A DNA stretch of 64,000 nucleotides from Ephemerocybe angulata (Eukaryota; Basidiomycota; Agaricomycetes; Agaricales; Psathyrellaceae). A model generated the notes under the pieces. It saw nothing but the letters and a program-made list of their open reading frames with translations, was not told where the DNA came from and made no database searches. Below, one piece after another: positions 1 through 12,100 of the stretch. The first letter of the stretch is position 1, and every line of letters begins with the position of its first letter. A program made the position numbers and the translations under genes. The DNA is taken from assembly GCA_013368325.1 (NCBI GenBank), contig JAACJK010000068.1:62001-126000 (forward strand). Reading direction: 5' to 3'.

Positions 1-685
1 GAACGCAATCAAGGAGCTGCAGTTGACCGGCTATGAGTCGTCGTTCCCGACAGCTGGGGCACTCTTTGATACCCTCCGGAGTCACATGAATCCCTCCAAT
101 CTCCAATCCTTGACCTGGACCGAAAAACCATCATACGGGATGGTAAGGTGGCAGCGGGATCCTTCCCCCTCGGAGTTCGATGCCAATCCTGCAATTGATA
201 TATCGCCGCTCTTTCCCTTCAAACACCTGAAGAGCCTAGAGATATCTATCGACAAGAACATATGTCTCACACGTGCTGAAGCTTCTCAAATACCCACTTG
301 TTGGCCGGAAATCAGGGATTTGAAGCTGTGGTGCCACAGTTGGCGGGATGTGGCCGTCATCGACCACACAGACATTCTCTCAATCCTGAGAGGTTGCCCT
401 GGACTCAAATCCCTGGCACTGCGATTTGATGCCTCGACCATTACTGGGGACGAGCTGGGCCCTACCACCTCTGCGTTTCGTCTCCACTCCCTCCTGCTAG
501 ACGGCGATATACCCATTTCCTCTCCTTCCCGGGTCTTACAGTTCCTTCAGACTGTTTTTTCGACTCAGCATTTAATTTTGAGTTTTGTAGAAGGCGGCCT
601 TCAGAATCGGGAAACTTTGTTGTTTCAGCAGCGCTGGAAGCTTGTCGAGGAGCGCTGGATTGACGCATGCGAAGATCGAGTCTAA
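1..685 (+). CDS. F-box/LRR-type protein, 3' end only (family A)
   Basis: Only the C-terminal part is present: the frame is open from base 2 and ends at TAA 683-685, so the true start lies before the window. The roughly 227 residues carry leucine-rich-repeat-like spacing (for example HLKSLEISI, CPGLKSLALRF). They align along their length with the C-terminal half of the F-box/LRR gene at 35914-37564 (-): both have an AIDISP/TIDISP-type block, then QIPT.WP/QIPMYWP, then SPSRVLQFL/SPSRVLKFM, and end in a QRW..V..W segment. By homology it is a substrate-recognition protein of SCF-type ubiquitin ligases, but no F-box is visible here because the N-terminus is missing. The target is unknown. Confidence 0.75.
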   Translation, partial: NAIKELQLTGYESSFPTAGALFDTLRSHMNPSNLQSLTWTEKPSYGMVRWQRDPSPSEFDANPAIDISPLFPFKHLKSLEISIDKNICLTRAEASQIPTCWPEIRDLKLWCHSWRDVAVIDHTDILSILRGCPGLKSLALRFDASTITGDELGPTTSAFRLHSLLLDGDIPISSPSRVLQFLQTVFSTQHLILSFVEGGLQNRETLLFQQRWKLVEERWIDACEDRV

Positions 686-1103
686 CACCACTTCAATGCC
701 AGCTCCAGGCTATATTACTCTTTATAGTCTCTATCTCTATGGCTAGTGGACACATGTGCTTTACTGCTTACTGAACTTATACCCACCACAACTGATATAC
801 ACGTAAATACACTGGTAGATAACTGCTTAACACAAGCCCGGAGGACCTTGAAACCATGCTGCCAGCTTTCAGCGTCCGCGCGCCTTTGGTCACCGCCAAA
901 TTGGCGCCAAAGGTCGGAGCTTGAATGGCGCGGCATCCACCGAGAACCATGTGATCGCCGTCACAGGCCCAAGCGCGCCGACGCACCCGCGACGAACTTA
1001 ATTGACCCGTTCCTCCTCCTCCCATTGCACCATCTGGCGCCCACACCGTGGCTTTCACTAGATTCAACCTCTAATATACTCTACGGATACCCCATAATCC
1101 AGG

Positions 1104-1909
1104 ATGCAAGCATACCGGCTACAGCAGCAAATCCTCTCAAAAACTGTGCTGCGCGGGACAGCCCGACGGTTTTATGCGCAAACATCGAAACCGGCTCCGC
1201 CTCCAACGCTCCCTGAGCCGGAGATGTTCTCAGATACTTCAAGACCACGGCCATACTCGACGAGACCGCAGCGAGACTTGCCCCAGATCAAGGTGCGTCG
1301 CGTGCTACGCGTGGGGTGCAGAAGTGCGGAATGGCTGGCTAACCGGTGACCGGACAGTCGAGTTGGCCGACGGTGTTGGTCTCGTTGATTTTGGCTGGAT
1401 CGGGGTGGGCTATCTTCATGAAGTATGCGACGAACCAGGAGAAGATATCGAGTTCGGTGTTCCGGAGTATCATGAGGTCCTTGAAGGCGGACCCTCAGCT
1501 GCATGAGAAGTTGGGCGATGCGATTCGACCGCAGCCGGAATGGTGGCTGAACGGAGACCCTCGGATTCTTGGACACGTACGTTTTGACGCGCTTCCGGAC
1601 CAGCTCATGCTGACGACCCTATAGATTAGCCAGCTCCAGGGCAACATTGACGTCAGCTTTAGAATCAAGGGGTCGAAAGGTGCGAAGTCTACTGGTGGTC
1701 TTGAGGCCTTGAACTGACACTCGCCAGGTGCTGGAACAATATACTTTACGAGCATCCGGAAGGAGAAAGGCACACCCTATACAGTTTGTGAGTGAAAAAT
1801 TCTTTAGAAACGGTCGAATTCTCACCTCTTGTGTGCAGTGCGGTTCAAAGTCATATGCGACGATGGAACTGTTATCCATATCTCGGACACACTCTCGATA
1901 GAGCACTGA
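1104..1909 (+). CDS. COA1: Cytochrome c oxidase assembly factor COA1
   Basis: Five exons: 1104-1292, 1358-1576, 1625-1679, 1728-1787 and 1839-1909, giving 197 residues. The N-terminus is basic and Ser/Arg-rich (TVLRGTARRFYAQ), as expected of a mitochondrial presequence. One membrane segment follows at about residues 67-84 (TVLVSLILAGSGWAIFMKYA). Next comes the conserved Coa1 block with NQEKISSSV, PEWWLNGDP, QLQGNIDVSF and IKGSKGAGTIYF. Coa1 proteins act in the inner mitochondrial membrane at an early step of Cox1 maturation in complex IV assembly. Every junction keeps frame, and the last exon supplies RFKVICDDGTVIHI, typical of the family end. The gene is convergent with KRE6, about 2.8 kb downstream. 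Confidence 0.9.
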
Positions 1910-3703
1910 AAATATCAGTATAATGGCACCACTCTCTCAAAATCTTTGCCCACCCACGTCTTCCCACCACAGAAGATCTCGTCTTGTCTGCTATGACTTT
2001 TGTGTGGGTGAGGCCGTCGGGCGGTTAGGTTCAGGCTCCCAGGCGGTACCGTACCTTTTCTCCGTTCCTTGATTCTGAGAACTTCGTCGAAGCGTCTCAC
2101 CAACTTCAGTCATGGACAGGACCTGTTCTTCCGCAAGGCTTAAACCTTGCGTGACAATTTATCGCCCTCCAAAAACCACTTCTTCGAATTGATGTATAGT
2201 TTCTTTCTTCTTGAAAACAAGATACCTCTGTTTTTCTCGACAGCGTGACATCTGCAGATCTCCCCCTTATTCCGGTCCATCTGGAGCAAAGATAATGGAA
2301 TCGAAGGATGTATGTCACTAACACCGCAGGCAGTGCTATTTAAAGTTCATTCCTGCCTATCACGCCCTCATCAAGGGCACCAGGCACCCAAGACGGCTGA
2401 CTTCCTTCCCGTTCCAAACAGCAGACGCATGGCCCACTCGTCAATCCTCAAAGCGGCTTCGGAGAAACTGGGTGGCTCCACCACAGTCTCTCTCACGTAA
2501 CCACCTTGTCTGGCAGGTCTTGATCGAAGCCCGGACTCCCAGGCAAGACACACGGCCACGGAAGACAGGTCGATGTCGAGAGCAGTGATAGGTATCTCAG
2601 GCAATCACTGGGTCCTCGAGTTGGATGCGATACATCTAACACAGCGGTTGTACATACTTACTCCGTGCCAGCTCCGTGCGCCATCGGACCGCAAAAAAAC
2701 ACCAGAGGGAGGTGCGAAGGTGCTGTGTTAATCAGGCTTGTAAAGCGCTCGAACGCGGGCCAATCATGAAGTGTCTTGTCTTGGTCTTGTCAGATGGGGC
2801 GATAGCGCTGCTCAACAGCCCGCCGAGAAGACTGACTTTCTTGTTGTGGACCGCGTTCTGGACCGAGTGGTGGATTGGGCTTTCAGGACTTTGCATGTGT
2901 CTGTGGTGCAGATGGACGGTTTGCCGAGCATCGAAGAAGTTTGAAACTCGGCACTCGTATGGAACATCTTGTAACACTCCTTGTTTTCTAACGCTATGGT
3001 AGTAGACCTTTCTTTGTGAATGGGCGTCGAGCTCGAGTCTCGCCCATTATCTTTGATATTAACCCAGTGAGCAGGGACTTTTGCGGTTTATGTCAGTCTT
3101 GCACACCTTCCTGAAAGCCTTGGACTCGGAAACAGTTTGGACCGAAGGTGGACGTTTCATTCCGCTCAGGACATAGGTTATAGACGCAGATCGAGTTGGT
3201 TAATGGAAGGAACATGATAGGTTCATGTCCAAGTTCCATGGAATCGGTGAAGAATTGCGAAAGCTGCGCCAGTGGCTTGTCCAAGTGGGTACCGGGTGGT
3301 ATACGAGATCCCGCTGAGATAGCAACAAAGTAAATTGGATTGCTGGAGGAAGAGTGACTCCTTGAGCGGCGCCTTCGCCTGGCAATCAACCCTGTAAACG
3401 CTTTCCCTTGTCAGCCACTTTGACACAGCAAATGGAGTCCCTAGTTAGTTGCATCTTTGGTATCTTTCAAACTTCAAACTCAAGGTATCTCAACGGGAGT
3501 GCAATGCCTTTAGATTTCCAATACACATCACCTTAGCTGTGTGCTCCTTTGGGAATAAGCAGACCGGACTGTCATATTTCCTCCCGACTGTCTCGTCCTC
3601 ACAGCTACCCCCAAGGAGCCACAAGTCTGAGCGATCTCCATAGGCTATTTTTGGACCCAGGAATGGCCTTCAAGCTAGCTCAAGCCGCCGAGAAACAAGC
3701 CCT
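1910..3703. other. Gene-free stretch
   Basis: All open frames here are short, lack family resemblance and overlap each other on both strands. I see no RNA gene, terminal repeats or coding-type splice pattern. Confidence 0.4.
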
Positions 3704-4474
3704 TCATATCATCTGACAGCTGCCGACTGACGACTGACCGACGGGAATCGGGAATGAATATCTACTCACTTTCATTTCCAAACGATGCTGTAAAGATGCC
3801 TTTTCTATCGTTGGTGGCCTCGGCCCTCGATGCAGTGGATTGTAAAGGGTTTCTTGCGGGACATGAACTCGTGGGCGCTTGCGATCTGCTTGTTCCTCGG
3901 GCGTTCGCGGTCCAGGAAGTGGGGATTTTTGAACAACCAACGCAGATGTTTCCCTACTCGAGCTTAGTTCTCTGCTTGAATAAAAACCTCGGTTCCTACT
4001 TCTATCCAGGCACACGAGCATGGAGCCACTACCCTCTCTTATTTCAAACGCGAACTCCGGAACCTTAACTGAGGACGGTGCGGCGCCTAGACCGGCGCAC
4101 ATGTGACATCTCCGCCTCATTCTACCAAATGGGCTCGGACAGACAGTAGACTTAAGCTTCATGCCCGAGACAGTCCATGTAGCTATTGGAATTACAGTGT
4201 TGGGCAGAATGAAATGGATATATACGTCGAGGGTGGCGTCTGGTGGGAGGGCGCTTGGGAACATTGGGCTTGCGCTACGGGCGCTTATTTGACTAAAAGG
4301 CCTGCCGCAAGCTTGGATCAAGGAAACCCCATATATCGATGATAAAGGTCCAAATGTATTGGTTCGTAAGCCTATTACAAGTATCAGCCCAAGAAATAAT
4401 CCAAAAGTGTGAAGTATAGCAAGTGTCCTCCCATTATAATCAAACTCTAAACTAATGAAATCCGTGACCCTCAT
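3704..4474 (-). CDS. Uncharacterised open frame, doubtful gene
   Basis: A 257-codon frame opens at ATG 4474; the frame is open further upstream but without an ATG. It has one hydrophobic stretch near the N-terminus (ILHTFGLFLGLILVIGL), then a low-complexity basic and Ser-rich remainder. I recognise no family. It lies just downstream of KRE6 on the same strand and could be read-through 3' sequence, an exon of an unmodelled gene, or chance. The long open length is the only support. Confidence 0.2.
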   Translation of the reverse strand: MRVTDFISLEFDYNGRTLAILHTFGLFLGLILVIGLRTNTFGPLSSIYGVSLIQACGRPFSQISARSASPMFPSALPPDATLDVYIHFILPNTVIPIATWTVSGMKLKSTVCPSPFGRMRRRCHMCAGLGAAPSSVKVPEFAFEIREGSGSMLVCLDRSRNRGFYSSRELSSSRETSALVVQKSPLPGPRTPEEQADRKRPRVHVPQETLYNPLHRGPRPPTIEKASLQHRLEMKVSRYSFPIPVGQSSVGSCQMI

Positions 4475-4705
4475 AGTATGGAAACGAAGCAGCACCAATA
4501 GTGCTCGAAGAAGAAATCGTATGTAGCCAATTCGTAGTATGCAGCAAATCACTTCCAGCGTCCACGGTCGCGACGGCGACGGCTCGTCGATGATCGACAA
4601 CGTTCGATAACAACGTGTGTGATGGCATGGTACCAACGTCCAAAAAGGAAACAAGACTACTATGTATCCGCTGCGAGACCCTGTTCGCCCTGGTGACTGG
4701 ATCTG

Positions 4706-6916
4706 TTAGCAGTGTTTCCACATCTTGACGTAGTCGACGACCATGGCGCGGTCCTCGACAGTGGGCGACCACGTCGGGTACCACTTATCGATGGCCTTGA
4801 TAAAATCGTGCGCTGGGTCTGAAGCCAAAGGTTGTCAGTAAACCATCGGTGACTATTGACTTCAATGAATGCTCACTCGCAGCAGCGTCCAACCAGGGCT
4901 TATCACCCTGCGCCTCGGGGAACCACCCATTCGTGCCCCCCACCGCGACGTTCAGAATGAGATAGAAGTCTTGGTCGAAGGGCGTCGCGTTGCTTCCGTC
5001 CGCCCATGGGTTCGGCAAGGGCACCAGGCTGGAACCATTGCTGATAATAGGAGGGAAATCTCCACGATCGAAGAAGGGCTTGTTGAAGCGCAGATCCAGA
5101 AGGGTGTGCAGGCGCGAGTCGACGGATATGCGGCTAGAGCGGGTCGTTAGCTAACGAAAGGAGATTGCGAATTTGGGCGTTCAAAGAAGAATATGGAAGA
5201 TCGAAGGCGAGGAGGGTATTCTTGGCAACACGCGCGCAGAAGAAGAGGAGGGAGAAGAGGAGGAAAGAGAAGGGGGAATACATACAGCCATTTATCCGTC
5301 CATTCGAGCGTGTAGGTGTGGAATTTGTCGGCGAAGGACTCGCGTTTGTTCGACCACCAGCTGTACGTCTTGGGGTTTCCGTTTAGAGTCGGCGCAGGAC
5401 CCCAGTGGAGCGATCCTTGGACGTAGTTCGAGCCGCTGTAATTCCGTTAGGTACGAGCGCTAATGTGCAGCATGGGTGATACATACTGAGCAGTGTATCC
5501 CAAACCATTTCCCCTTGATTCCATGATATCGATTTCGCCTGTAGAATGTCAGTAAACGGACATACAATGCGAGTCGAACATCGGGTTTACTCACCGCTCA
5601 TGGGCCAGACCCCGTACTTGTTATCCTTTGGAAGCATCCAAATGGCGGGCCACAGCCAATCGCTAGAAGCAAAGAACGTGCAACGCCACGAATTCAATCA
5701 CAAATACTAGGCGATAGTTAAGACTCCACTAACCCATGCGGCAGCTTCGCTCTGACCTCGACGCGTCCATATCTGATACTAGCGCTCTTAATCGTCGAGA
5801 GCCGTGCACTCTGTACGGGATTAATAACGACGCCGCTAGTCGCATTGCTAACCCTGCTGCACGCCTTGACGTAGCCGTCGACATCGAACACGCGCTCACC
5901 CTGCCGCAGAACAAACCCGTTGTCCGGACGCGTCTCGTTGAACGTGCATTCAGTGATGTTGTACACGGTCTGATCGAAGACTGCGTTAGAGCCTATGTTG
6001 TCGGAGGTGAGCGTCGGGACGATGTAGAGCTTCCCGTCCTTCACGAAAGAGTTGTTCTGCGACGCAGTCGTCATCTCGAATTGGCCATTCCTGAAAAGGG
6101 TAATGTTTGTATCATAGTCGGTGTCAGTAAGGATAGTCGGTCAAAGCAAAATTGATGGTGGTGGCTGAAGAATACTGACCCAAATCCGTCCATGCTAACC
6201 TCCCTATAGAACGTGCCGCCTTCGCCAAACACCTTGTCAGGGTTATCGAACTGTTCGTCGAGAACCATACACAGCGGCTGTTTGTCGATCCGAACACCCT
6301 TGTACTGGACATAGCACTGGAATGCGCCTCCGCCAACGCCCAGGAAGAACACGAACCAGACCATCCAATACGAGATCGCGGCGCGCGGGTTCTTTTTCTC
6401 CGTCCACGGTTTGGGCACCTCCTCCCCCTCCTTGAGCATGTGTGACTTCATCCTCGGGGCCTTGTGCCGCAGAACCGAAACGCTGTTGGGCACGACGCCG
6501 TAAACGCTGTTGCTGTTCGTGGCGCTCGACATGCGCGCTGCCGATGAGCGTGCAGAGCTGAACCCAAACGCTGTTGGGCTGCCCAGCAGGTTACTGTCGC
6601 GCGAAGCCGAAGAGTTGAGAACGGAGCGAGGAACATGGTTCGTGGCGCCACCGAGCCCAAGCCCCTGAGGGAATGAGATGTGAGAAGAGGAAGGGCTGAG
6701 AGGAGGGCGGATGGAAGGGGGTCGACTGGATTCTGGCGACGCGAAGGGGTCGCTAAAGGTTGATGAGGCGGTATTGGGTCTCGTCGCGGAGGCATACGAG
6801 GAACGGGGAACATGCGTTGATTTGGATGCGGTGGCATTGGGGATCGTTACGTCCGCGGAAGAAGAAGCCGACGCTGAGGATGCCTCTTTTTCGTTCAGCT
6901 CTACCGGGGACGACAT
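4706..6916 (-). CDS. KRE6/SKN1-type beta-glucan synthesis protein, GH16 fold
   Basis: Seven exons: 6180-6916, 5734-6090, 5595-5662, 5487-5538, 5286-5435, 4877-5133 and 4706-4818, giving 577 residues. A Ser/Pro-rich cytosolic tail (about 1-175) is followed by one signal-anchor helix (about 179-201), then a luminal GH16-like domain. This is the type II membrane layout of yeast Kre6 and Skn1. The GH16 signature EIDIME lies at about 389-394, with both catalytic-type glutamates intact. Other conserved blocks are RVEVRAKLPHG, WPAIWMLP, HTYTLEWTD, NVAVGGTNGWFP and the C-terminal VDYVKMWKHC. Kre6 proteins are needed for beta-1,6-glucan in the wall. All six introns are short and keep frame. The start is the only ATG opening this long exon. 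Confidence 0.93.
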
Positions 6917-9183
6917 TGCTGAGCAGAAAGCAGCTTCAGAGAGATGTGGGGATGTGCAAGTCGTAGAGAGGGAGTTGGGGTATCAGGAATGAGAGACCAA
7001 GCGCTGATGAGAATCGCGCGGATTAGGGGGGTCTGTTATAAGTCCTGATTTGCAAGTTTGATTAGGTCGAAGTCCAAAGAAGTCAAAAACCAAGGGGCCA
7101 GGGTGATGAATGAGAAAAGGACCAATGGTAGTTATCGGCGAGATCTTGTGCTGAGCTGTCACGATATCGATCAATGTCGGTTTTGCCCTTCCCTCCCTTG
7201 AGAACGAGATTTAGGCGGGCCTGTCAAGTTGAGTCGTTCCGGGGATTGTGTATCGACCTAGCCTATACCAAATCTTAAGGGGTACGTCGGAAGGAAGGGG
7301 TCGGGTTCTATGAATTATGTTAGTCCACTCTTTCAAGTGACAGAAACAACGGCAATCCGACTCACGATAGGTGTATGGAGGTGGAAGTAGAGAGGGTGGT
7401 GTGTTTCCTGGGGTTGGGACATCAGGTTCGGGACGTCCATGTCATGGGTGGGAAGAGAATTGCAACCAACGTGTTGCGAGTTCTGCGCGTGCCCGCTTCG
7501 CGGACAGCGGCCTGCCCGAAACCTTAGAACGCTTCGAATCGGCGCTATTACTCTACCTTCTCGAGGAGAGTCTAGATTACGTGACTCCGAGCTTGGTGGA
7601 TGGGAAGCTGTGGTTGGATTTGTACAGAGACCTTCTTTTTTCTAGATAGCCATCGGAAGAGGCGTTATAGCGGCTGCCACAAGACTAGTGCAATATAATG
7701 AACGACTCTTTCGCCCGTCCCCACAGTCGTTTGACCGGGAAGGCGTGAGTAGCGTATACTTCCTCATACTGTCCCTGGATTTGTGCCATAGGGCCGCCTG
7801 GCAGGAAAAAGCCTCTATAGAGCTAGAAACCCTCAGCTTTTAGTTGATACGAGCAATGGCCGAAAATCCGCCTGCTCACCTGGACCAATGGGGCGTCCTT
7901 GCACTCCAACAGTTCTTCTTTCTCGTGGGCAGATGGGGCGTATTGTCCTTTGAACGGATTGACAAGCCGTGTCGCCTTGTATCAGACCTTAGCATTCTCT
8001 TCGGCCAATTCCACATCCGCGTGTGCTGCGATGGAAGAAGAGCGGGCACTAGATTACGATGATTGTCGCCTATCATGGAGATCGACCGGGATATCACAAT
8101 TAAAAGCAGCCGCCGTGTTAGTTGGGAGCTAGTTAGCCTGCTTCGACCAAGCGGTGCTCAAGTATCCGACCTTCTCATTAGCAACAACTAGGTTGGAAAA
8201 AGTAAGATTGCGTCTCTGTATTACTCACCCAAAACTTCAGACAGATGCATCAGACGACGCATTCGAACATTCGAGCACGGAGCAGACTGTCAGATGTCTC
8301 GCTGTCGGGGGGATGGGTCCAAGGACAAGAATCTAAGCGATGGCACAATCGGCCAGGCCTTTCGGGAGACCCCTACACTGGGAGCCAACGATGCATCTTC
8401 CTCCGGGGCTATTCACTTATGCCAGGCACCTTTACCGTACCGCCCACGTCTATTCGACATGCGATGGACCTAGGTACCATATGAAAACATAAGACTATGT
8501 GTTAATCAGGCCCGTTTCAGCATGGAAGTTCGATAGACACGCACCTGAGAAGCACAGGACTTGGACACGATGTTGTTCCGAACTTGAAGCAACTTCTTCA
8601 TCCAAGTCGGAGCCTGGGATGTCCGGGCGAGGTACAAGGGACAAGAACTTTAAATGACTGGATTGGCGGCTTGGAAGAGCTGTATTCCAGGTCTCTTTCG
8701 TAAAATATGCCAGCAACATCAAAGCAACATAGTGGTTAAAGCTCAAGAGTCGTAGACGCCGAAATCAGTTCTGCCACCTGTGACAAGCGTGTGACGATCC
8801 AGCGGGAAATAAATAATTGTAAATTACATAATAGGGTGTCACAGATATTATCCTTGTCACGGATCGAAGGTTGACCTTTGACCATCTGGCATCGTGAAAT
8901 CTCATCTGAATGGGAGGCATCTTTACGATACAGTGTCGGGTAAGAAGAAGCAATCTATAAAGTCCACATTAGTCTTGCCTGTGCCAGGTTTCTCTGGCCC
9001 CGCACTGCTTCCCTTGGTTTCGTATTCTGTCGACGGCCTCCACTGGCTCGTTGGAGAACTCTTGTATCAGTACTCGACGGCCTAATTACCTGCCATACGG
9101 TATACTCAATCGGCAGTCTCTCCTATCAACGCCATCTTGGTTTATTCTCTCTTAAACCACGCTCTTTCCCTGACTTGAACGCC
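6917..9183. other. Intergenic region between divergent KRE6 and GT2 genes
   Basis: A 2.3-kb gap that must hold the promoters of both flanking genes. The small open frames (for example around 7371-7649 and 8495-8746) have no recognisable product and overlap frames on the other strand. I see no RNA gene or mobile element. Confidence 0.4.
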
Positions 9184-12100
9184 ATGGCCTCCTCATCCTC
9201 AGCGGCGGTGTCCTCCTTGAATGTTCCACCCTCTACGCCGTCTTCGGCGGCAGTCACATTCCATAACAGTGACTATGACCTCTGGGATGCGTGGCTACAC
9301 AAGATCTGTAAGTATCTTGTTGGTCTAGATGTATCTTTGTCCTAACTCAATCCACAGACGAGAGTACTCAGCAAGACAACTGGTTTATGCCTTCGGAAGA
9401 AGTCATGTCCACCGGTGTCGCCATGCGAGTAGACGAAGGTTTCTTTCGTGTGTTCCCCTATGAAAACCCAGCACTCGTCCCTTTCGAGGCTGCTGTTAGG
9501 AGGTTGAACCCTGTAGTGGCCGTCAAGATGCGAAGTGCTGCAGTACACGCAGCGATACGTAAAATGTAAGTATTCGCATCTTGTCTTGCTTGGTCCCATG
9601 TCCAACCTTTGAGGAATGTGGGACACGCATCGTCCTCCCAATACCCTCGTGATGCTTCACGGTGATGGGCAATCGTCCACGCTCTCTCCAGTACATCCTT
9701 CCACAAATCCACCGCGATGCTGGGCCATAAATCCCCGTTTCTTTGGTCTTTCTCGATACATTCTCAACTCTCACTCCACAGCGGCCCCCAGGACGAGTCC
9801 ATCTACATTGATCAGAACACTCGGATTCAAATCATCGACTCAATAGATCTTCTGCCTCAGGCAGAGAAGGATCAATGCGGCGCTTTTATCGTACGTTCCT
9901 TTGAGTTCTCAACGCTATGTCAGTATCTCACAGCGCTTTCTAGCGAGACGAGCGGTCGGTCGTCCTGTGGTCATACCACCTCGAGCACATCATCCCACTC
10001 TGCAAAGACTTCGAAGAGAAGCTCATCAAGCACATCTGGCGCACACGCAACATTGCGCGTAAGCCCCTGACGGCCTCAACGGTGACCTCCCTCTATGGTG
10101 CCCACTCTCGAGATGATTCACGCGCGGAAATCAATGAGAAAGCGGAGGTCAACATACACGTCGAGGGGCCTGAGGATGATCACAACAAGGAAGCAGCGGA
10201 CCTGGACGCAGCCCGACCTGAACAAGCGCCACCACCCAGCAAAAAGCCAAGCTTGTGGGGCTGGTGGCGATTGCAGCCTCCCGATCCGAATGTGAAAGGG
10301 TCTGAAGAGAGCGATGTGGAGAAGGCGAAGCGGAAGGAGAGGAAGCTGGTGCTCATCGGCCCTCTCTACGCTGGTTGCGGTGCTGGCCTCTCTGCTTGTG
10401 AGTTGCCGTTGATTTCGAAAGTAGCTTTGATTTCTTGGCTGACCCTCGTGCCGTAGATTTCGCCACTGCGGGTATTTCGAATCTCATCCAGCAATGGGCC
10501 CTTGATGGTGATTTTACTCGATTTGCCCTTATGGTTACCCTTCCTGTCATCTTCTGCGTGTCGATCGTATGTGCCCCATACAGCCGTGCCCTGAGGGCGT
10601 CAAACTAACGTATCTCCTTTTACCACTAGTTTTTCTGTCTTCAACTTATCGGTAACCTATGTCTAATGTGGGTAGAAAGGTACAGGACAGTTCTGTACTG
10701 GTTCTGATGCTCGCTACTCCAGGTTTGGGCCCGTCGCTCAATATCACGAGAACTCGATGTACTACTCTGCCGTCATACCTAAGCCGAACCCCGAAGTCGA
10801 CAACAACCTCCCGCATGTCACGATCCAGCTCCCCGTGTACAAGGAGTCTCTGGAAACAGTCATGTACGCCCTCAAGATCGAGTTTACTTTATCAACCTTC
10901 TAATGTCCCAACGCACTAGTGCGCCATCGGTGTTCTCCGTGAAGAAAGCCATGCAGACGTACGCTCGCCAGGGAGGAACATCTGCTATCTTTATCTGCGA
11001 CGACGGCCTGCAGTCACTTCCAGAGGACGTCCGCCAAGAGCGTATCGCATTCTACGCCAACCACAACATCGGCTGGGTCGCACGTCCTCCGCACCAGTCT
11101 GCGCCTGACGGCTTCAAGCGTGCTGGAAAGTTCAAGAAAGCTAGCAAGTACGTTGCGCAGCGTACATCACCCTTCCAGCTATCTTAAGCGCCACCCCACC
11201 TGTTGCCTATACTGATAAACTCTACTTTGCAGCATGAACTACGGCCTTGAAGTATCTTTGAAGCTGGAGAAACATCTGGCGCAGCTAGAAGCCGATGGCG
11301 CTGAAGACGACCCGGAGGAGTGCCTCGAAGACCGCGCCATGAAGATGGCTCAGGAGGAGATGTTTGAGGAGACGGGCAGGCGATGGAAGCCGTGGTGCGC
11401 GAATGGAAAGAGTATGCGCATTGGTGAGATCATCCTCATCATCGACGCCGATACCATCATTCCGGAGGTGAGTACGGTCGCCAGTTTCGACTTTTCTGCA
11501 TCATTTTCGATCGTCGTTCACGCTGCCGCCATCTCGGGGGATATCTTCTATTTGAGTGGTCTTTCTGGCTGTTCGCCACAGGTGTCGAAGTGTGTCAGTG
11601 TGTCATTTACTGCAGACACCCACGACATGTTGTGCATGGTCTTTTTCGTTTGACTTTCTTCCCGTGGATGTGAAGCGCGACACTAACCTTGTGCATGTCA
11701 ATAGGACTGCTTCAGGGATGCTGCACGAGAGATGGCAGAGTCCGCCGACGTCGCGATCATTCAGCACGAGTCCGGTATGCTCATCCTCTTGCATTCCATT
11801 CCAAGATCCTAGGTTTAACTGAGCCATTGAACGTCCTCTTTCGCAGACGTCATGCAGGTTGCTAATCACTACTTCGAAAACGGGATTACCCATTTCACTC
11901 GCCGAATCAACAAGTGCATTTCCTTGGGATGCGCGAACGGTGAGGTCGCGCCATTCGTGGGGCATAACGCGTTCCTTCGGTGGTCGGCGGTCCAGGATGC
12001 CTCTTTCATTGACGCCGATGGGAAGCGCAAGCAGTGGTCCGAGGCGAACGTGTCTGAGGACTTCGATCTCGCTCTCAGGCTGCTTTTGAAGGGGTATAAC

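Noticed and set aside
746..1216. 156-codon frame just upstream of COA1
   Set aside because: It overlaps the COA1 start in another frame and has no family resemblance. Translation of COA1 from 1104 explains the conserved protein.
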